A stretch of 64,000 bases of DNA from Oscarella lobularis (Eukaryota > Porifera > Homoscleromorpha > Homosclerophorida > Oscarellidae), in the NCBI RefSeq assembly GCF_947507565.1, contig NC_089175.1:4329733-4393732 (forward strand), in the 5' to 3' direction. Of this stretch, positions 58,565 to 64,000 are shown one piece after another. Position 1 is the stretch's first letter. The number at the start of each line of letters is the position of its first letter. The notes beneath the pieces were generated by a model. It did no database searches and was not told the origin of the DNA. It was given only the letters and a program-made list of their open reading frames with translations. The position numbers and the translations under genes were made by a program.

Positions 58565-59257
58565 GTGTAACTCTATGTGGACAGCCGCTGTAAAAATTAT
58601 AGATACCGGTTCGGGATTAGAGACAATCGATTCCACAGAAACGATCGGCTTTTCTATGAGAAATTCTAATACCTTTGCGGATGTATCCATTGTTGTGTCT
58701 TGCTGCAATGAAAGCGTCAACGTGTCCGCCATGGACGCGTCAGGAAACACAGCTGTCTGTTCGGTTAGCAGAGAAAGTCGTCCAGTCACAGACTGCGGTC
58801 GAACCACCTGTCTCAATGGAGGAATATGCCAAGGAGAAAGTACGTGTGTGTGCTTGAGAGGATACTACGGGGACGACTGTGGTCAAGGTAGTCGCGGCCA
58901 AAATCTATTCTATTATTTATGATGACGGTTCTCTTCAGAGGGGTGTCCAATGCCAAGTCTTCCCAGTGGTGGACACATCAGCGAGATGTCTAATTTTCAT
59001 TTAGGAAGTACAGCTGAAGTTTCTTGTGAGGAAAATCATGAAATGATGGGCGAGAATTCGCTGACGTGCTGTTCGTTTGGGTGGGCTGGTTCGACTCCTA
59101 TGTGCATCGATAGCAGCAGCAGTAAGAAACACGCTTTGGGCGACGTTCATAAATGAAGGACTTTGACTTAGGTGGAGCTCATGTCGTGGAGAAGTCGACG
59201 ATCCTTTGCTTTACCGTAGTTTTGGCTTCGATGGCGAAATATCTTGCTGCCGAATAA
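58565..59257 (+). pseudogene. V7: last three exons of a V5-type gene
   Basis: Exon 4 from its ~30th codon (58565-58887, EGF intact: CLNGGICQGESTCVC), exon 5 58939-59121 and exon 6 59172-59257 ending AKYLAAE-stop. Frames and splice sites are intact, but there is no start, signal peptide or upstream exon. Three AGC codons precede the exon 5 donor. It lies directly after U2, as the fragment at 40294 lies after U1, so the pair was duplicated together. Confidence 0.78.
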
Positions 59258-59697
59258 CGATACGATGCGTTCGTGTGATTGTTTGCGTGAATTAGGAATA
59301 GACTTGCTTGTTCACAGCTGACGACGACGTGCCTAATCAGAAAAAAACGGTTTTTGCATCTGTTTGTCCCCCGTTGAAAGGAATGGTTCCCGACAGGGGC
59401 TCCTTTCGAACTTGACTCACCTGTGCAGTCCTTCCGCGAAGTAGACACCGACACAACGGCGATACCGACTCGACTTACAAAAACAAAATTTCGTGCCAAC
59501 CCGGATATCACGTGTTCAGACATTTAGGAGATTTAATCTCTGGTGTTCGCTTCTTCGCCGATTAATCCCTGAATAACACACATCTATTTGAAAGGTGTAA
59601 AGAAGATGCAAAGAAGAAATTCTAACTAAAATTCTAACTCAGGAACGCTGGGTCATGCAATGCAATAGATCTCATCTATAGTGACTAGCCTGCGCAT
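59258..59697. other. Spacer between V7 and gene X (convergent)
   Basis: Matches 41644-41893 up to about 59540, then unique sequence. Nothing coding seen. Confidence 0.45.
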
Positions 59698-61026
59698 TCA
59701 CAACATTAGCCGCACCGCAAACAGCAGCAGTAACAGTGGAACGCTGCCAGCAACTGAGAATGCAGCTAAAAAGAATTGCGCTTGACCAACGTATGTATTA
59801 ATTAAGTGTACGTATCTAACCTGATGTAATTTCAGTCAGAATGACTGACGGGTATTCCTTCTCTGGTGATTTATCACCCTGCAGTTTGTCGACCAAGGAA
59901 ATAGACTTGTTGTCTGCTTCTGGCGTAAGAGATTGAACAAAAAGTGCTATGCACGATTCGTTCTTGGCCACATGGAAGGTGGAACCCCAGTACTGGGAAC
60001 CATTAGTGATGGGAATAGTCATGCTGTCCGTGATGGTGACAAAGTTGGGCGCTGTAAGCCCGCTGACTTCCCATTCTCCAGATAGTGTGTCATTGGGCTT
60101 GTACTGCAGACGAAAATCTTCATGAGCTTGATGCCACGGATGCAGCAACGAGTCATTTCCAGTGACTAGAACCAAAATGCATTGTAAAATACTATGAGAA
60201 AAAAGGAAAAGCCCTACCAAAGCTAAAGAAGCCCTTCTTTTGACATGAAGGTATGTCATCATTGGCAATTTTAGTTGAAGGTCTTTCTCCAGCTAGTGAA
60301 AAAAGCAATTCGTTTGTATACAAATGTCTCAAGTTAGCCAGTCAAAAAAAGAACAAGTCAAATGCCATACCTATCTATATTGAATAAACCAGGCCTCAAA
60401 AGGGGACCCCTAGTAGGACCTACTGCTAAAGACGTGATGTGGCCCTCACAACGCAACAGTACCAGTCTATGAGCGACAAAAAGTCTTCAAAAACAACCTT
60501 CTAGCCGTAGTACGTCTAAAACCCTCTAACACAACAATAGTAAATACCTCTAACTAGACACAACGGTCTTAATTCAATTAAGAAGTAAAGGAATACTGTA
60601 TAAATTACAAAAAGCTCCAAAAGGCATCAGACAACTTGGAGTCCAAGAAATACGGAGAAGCCACATGACACTGTGCACATGCATATTACGTACCTTTTAT
60701 TAACTTGAGAGTCACTGCTGCGTTCCTGTCAGTATCACTTGGAAGTCCACTTAATAAATGTCCCACAACAGTAAAGTTCTTCCCGTCCACTGCTCCAGTA
60801 AGACGTGAGCTGCTGAGCTTCTTAATTCCAGGGCTCTCGAAGACAGAGAAGTAGGAACTCCAGTGCAATGAGCCGTTTTGAATGATTGTGCCATTCGTGA
60901 CAAAATCCGCAATTGCAAATTTGCTGACATTAGCTGTGATCTCGAGCTTGTCGTCTATCCTGTATGGACAGCTTAGCTGATCGTCTTCTTGTAGATAAAC
61001 GTGGACGGTTTTCGTTTTCCGAGCAG
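59698..61026 (-). CDS. Gene X: unrecognised anchored surface protein, 3' exons
   Basis: Three minus-strand exons in phase: 61026-60694, 60165-59821, 59780-59698 (about 253 residues). The first two encode single extracellular-type domains rich in N-glycosylation sites (NVSKF, NGSLHW, NESC) with little Cys; the last encodes AAFSVAGSVPLLLLLFAVRLM and stop, a GPI-type or terminal membrane segment. The 5' end is not found: an acceptor (GATTCTAG) precedes the first listed exon, so more exons should lie above 61026, but I could not place a start or signal peptide. Family not recognised. Confidence 0.6.
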
Positions 61027-62113
61027 CTAGAATCAAACGCAATTTTAAAATACCCATCATTAATTAAACATTGAGTGATGCAAAATAAATCGTTTTGTAA
61101 ATACAACAATACAGTTAGAACATGTTGGTTCTTATTAGTGCTTTTCCAAAAGAAACTAATTTTATATATAAAGGTAACGTCACAAAGTAGACACTCAATA
61201 AAAAAATCACTCGTCAAAACCACTGACATTTAGTGTAGAGAATCCTCACAGGGGGCCCCCGCGACGTTTGCTTCCTAACACAGCCTATTGAAGATGCAGG
61301 GCGCTTGAGAGACACAGGATTAGCCGTAGCGTTTGCTACAAGTGAGCAGCATGGCTTGGCAAAATTAGAACACAGAATTAAGTCTGAAAGAGCACACCTC
61401 AAGCTAGGCCTTATGGCCCTTTGAGGAGTCAGTAGACTTAGAGAAAGGATCGCAAGCGTACAGTGACGTCTATAAACATGCGAATCTCTCTTCGAAATGC
61501 CAAAACGCGTCTACACCACGATCTACATCCCAGTGGCAGGTACAGGGTTCACCTTCTACAACTTGAAGTAGTACAATGGGGAAAAGGAGAGAAAAAATCA
61601 CAGTCTTGATCATCATGATGTAACAGTATATCGCCAGTACGGGATATTAACAGAATCATTCGGTCAAATTATAAGACAACGCTGCGCGCGCTAGGTTTAA
61701 AACAATTTACGATATGTCACTCCGCCCAGTGCTCCAAATGGATATTATTCTTAGAACAACTAATAACAATGGGCTAGGATTTTACGATTCAGAGACTCGG
61801 AACAACTTGAATCCTAAACGAGACTATAGTTCTGCGTGTCACCATCAACGTAGATGTACATCAAAAAGTCAGTACAGATCGCCTCCGTTACTATACAGCT
61901 ACTAAGTGTTTACTAACAGTAAACTATAGTTTCTAACACTTCCCGCCCACATTCGATGTTCGACCTACTGATCGATAGGCCCACGTACCCCCGGCCCGGT
62001 TTACCTTTTCTTTGGCTCCGTTGCCTCGATGAATAGATTAATGCAAGCGTAACAGCAACGTACGGTCCGTTTGACCATCCGTTTTCGGCGAGGAGAAGAA
62101 ACTGAGACGGACA
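61027..62113. other. Region without a clear gene upstream of gene X
   Basis: AT-rich to about 61150, then mixed. No domain-bearing frame in either strand. It should contain the missing 5' exons of gene X or its introns. A purine/pyrimidine-rich stretch with GGCCCACGTACCCCCGGCCC lies at about 61977-61996. Confidence 0.35.
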
Positions 62114-62604
62114 CTATGGTTTGACCGTCGACGTGGCAGATGATCGCGCGAGCTGATCAGGCGACATAGCTACTCGTCTCACGCCGATCCAGAGCGCAAG
62201 GTGTGTCGCCAAGTCGAAAGAGGCTAAAATTCGCCTTAGGCTAATTAGGGACAGATCGAGCCACTTGAAGGCGGGATCGTGAGAAGCAGCGGCTTTCCGT
62301 ACAGAAAGCAGGCGCTCTCGCGCCATTCTTCGCCAATGCTTCGTGCAAGTCCACGAAACGTATCATTCATCGGGCCGGAGCGCGACTCCAACCAACTCGA
62401 TCGATACTGGTACGGAAGCACGGCCGCGGCGAGCACGTACTGTACTCGATATCGATCGACGGCTTCAAGTTGTTCACGACGCGGCCCGAGTCGTAGGATC
62501 GACGTCGACTGTAGACTTTCTGAGTCCATTGGGCTTGTCTGTTCGGGGAAGCGATCCAGATTATATACAGGTGTGCGCTTGCCTCGCTGTGATTTGCTAG
62601 GCAA
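62114..62604 (-). other. Possible coding stretch, minus strand
   Basis: Two overlapping minus-strand frames look protein-like: 62604-62245 (AVLPYQYRSSWLESRSGPMN, FRGLARSIGEEWRESACFLY) and 62326-62114 (FKWLDLSLISLRRILASFDL). They could be linked by a splice or a frameshift near 62280. No known domain. It would be head to head with gene W. Plus-strand frames overlap and one of the two must be a shadow. Confidence 0.25.
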
Positions 62605-62631
62605 ACTATAATCTAATCAAGACGCTGCATA

Positions 62632-64000
62632 ATGGCTGGCTTGCTTGTTGCCGCGATCGCTCTGCTCGCGACGCGTTCAGAGTCCGCTGCCGCCTATTTT
62701 ATAGAAAACACCCTGATCGTTTCCCTGAAACCAACCAGGTTGGCCGAAACTTAGTTGCGCTCAAGCTGTCAACACATATCTTCCCTAATTGGATTCATTT
62801 GTCTCTCGTCTACTGTAGCGTTCGGCGGCAGCTAAAGCCATACCAGGTTTTAGATAGTCCCGCGAATCAGTACGTTCACGTAGCGTTGAACGGATCGGTC
62901 ACCTTGTGGTATCGGCGCAACAGTTCTGTCGGCGGCAATGTGCGCCTCATGAGCTGGGCAATTATGCCCTTCCACAGGGCTATTCCGAAAAACGACGCCA
63001 GATACAGCCAAATTTGGGACCGTGACGAATCGACGACGACATTGCGCCTGACGAAAATCGACGAGATTATTTTGAAGCAATCCTTCAGAGCCGTTGCCAA
63101 CGTCTATCCTGTACGCCTAACCACCACAAGTGGGACTGTCCATATATTAAAGGAAAGTGCGTCAAACAAGACAGTAGTTGTCAAATTTTCATTTGCCATT
63201 CTGTGCAGAGGACTATATACTAACAGTGGCTCAAGAGCGTCATCTGACTGGAAAAATTCAGCTCAAAGCAACTGTCGTTCAAGGAAGCCCTCCTATTTTC
63301 CTGACTCTCCGTAACTCGACGTCAAACAAATCCATAAATCTGTTGAAAGTCGCAAGCAACCCGGACGTTCACGTCGCTCTGATTGACTCATCAAAGCACA
63401 ATAATGTGAGTCAATTCATCATTGTTGCAGAGAACGCTGTGCGGATGGACGCAATCAAAGTGAACGTCTTTTTGCGAAGTAGTTTCTTACTAACTTGTGT
63501 AGACTGCTAGTAATTGTCTTCTGCAGATTTTGGTTCGCTATTGGGCTGTCAAGTCTTTGACTTGATCGACACGAATTCAACGCTAGTTTACGTTGAATGC
63601 GGCTATTATTCCTACCCAATTTCAACTGGTGAACTAGCGTGTACAGGCGTGAATTCAAACGTTTTCCGGCTTAGAAAGACGACGAGTGAACAAAATCACT
63701 GGCTTCATTCCATGTTTCCAGTCTACCTCCAATTTGTAGCAGAAAGCGCGAACATTAGAATGTGCGGCGACCTTTTTCTGGACTGCCTATTGAAAGTGAA
63801 AAACGGCTGGGAAAGCAAGATATATCTTGTGAAACTAAACTTCCGTGTCTCGTGCAAAGACGAAGATAAGCCACCAACGTCTTCTACTTCTGCAACGCCT
63901 AGCTCGCCGGCGGTACAGACTGTGTCTAATACTTTTATTTCTACACTAATACTGATATTTCTACAAAGATTTCTTCAGTTGCCTTGTGTCCAGTGCAAGA
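62632..64000 (+). CDS. Gene W: secreted or surface protein, 5' part (runs off the window)
   Basis: Exon 1 62632-62738 encodes a signal peptide (MAGLLVAAIALLATRSESAA); exon 2 62819-63156, exon 3 63209-63478, exon 4 from 63527, all in phase. Exon 2 has an Ig-like look (VHVALNGSVTLWYRRN...TTTLRLTKIDEIILKQSFRA). Exon 3 is a possible beta-sandwich with several N-glycosylation sites. Exon 4 has six or more Cys and FPVYLQFVAESANIRMCGDL, then a Ser/Thr/Pro-rich linker (PPTSSTSATPSS). A donor GTACAG at about 63913 and an acceptor CTTGTGTCCAG at 63983-63993 suggest the next exon starts with TGCAAGA, as in the related fragment at 40224. Family not recognised. Confidence 0.65.

Noticed and set aside
62279-62611. 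Plus-strand gene upstream of gene W
   Set aside because: Ser/Arg-rich frame with no domain; the minus strand is at least as protein-like and neither is certain.
1-64000. Retroelement, LTR or viral genes
   Set aside because: I saw no reverse transcriptase, integrase, capsid or envelope-like frames and no long terminal repeats; the only mobile-looking sequence is the non-coding hairpin element at 40529-41253.

Overview
This window is animal nuclear DNA, most likely from a sponge; a homoscleromorph such as Oscarella is my best guess (inference). The support is: very short GT-AG introns (mostly 40-70 nt), intron-rich genes for secreted and membrane proteins of metazoan type (collagen, TNF, Ig, FN3, EGF, sushi, CARD and Kelch domains), moderate GC in the genes, and a mitochondrial nad2 piece that uses TGA for tryptophan, as sponge and cnidarian mitochondria do. 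No bacterial operons, rRNA or tRNA genes were found.

Layout. (1) 1-16.9 kb: a three-part module repeated in tandem, consisting of a parallel beta-helix enzyme-like gene (-), an Ig/FN3 receptor gene (-) and a collagen-TNF gene (+). Unit 1 (1-7.5 kb) has all three; unit 2 (7.5-11.2 kb) has a truncated beta-helix gene and a collagen-TNF gene; unit 3 (11.3-16.9 kb) has only a beta-helix relic plus an intact receptor and an intact collagen-TNF gene. (2) 16.9-38.1 kb: a tandem family (V1-V5) of ~1,030-1,060-residue surface proteins with a Het-C/VWA7-type N-terminal region, a VWA domain, an EGF and a sushi domain, and a short hydrophobic C-terminus that looks like a GPI signal. A CARD-Kelch gene, a fourth collagen-TNF gene and CARD relics lie among them. 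V3 is a mosaic pseudogene. (3) 38.3-41.9 kb: an unrecognised 4-exon gene (U1, frameshifted), a fragment of a surface-protein exon, and a 3' V fragment split by a ~725-bp hairpin-rich insertion with inverted ends. (4) 41.9-54.8 kb: a 13-kb AT-rich satellite built from a 41-bp unit and a 48-bp unit in alternating blocks. (5) 54.8-55.25 kb: a nuclear copy of mitochondrial nad2, joined directly to the satellite on one side and to a duplicated V gene on the other. (6) 55.25-59.5 kb: a second copy of the V 3' half, the U gene (U2, intact) and another V 3' fragment. (7) 59.7-64 kb: the 3' part of an unrecognised anchored protein gene (-) and the 5' part of another secreted or surface protein gene (+) that runs off the window.

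How it may work together (inference): nearly every gene encodes a secreted or surface protein or a CARD signalling protein, the genes duplicate, recombine and decay in tandem, and the four collagen-TNF promoters share a CArG box at the same distance from the start. This looks like a fast-evolving sponge recognition or innate-immunity cluster: TNF-like trimeric ligands, Ig receptors with tyrosine motifs, Het-C/VWA surface proteins, and a CARD adaptor. Exon coordinates are from reading splice sites and frame phase by eye; expression is untested.
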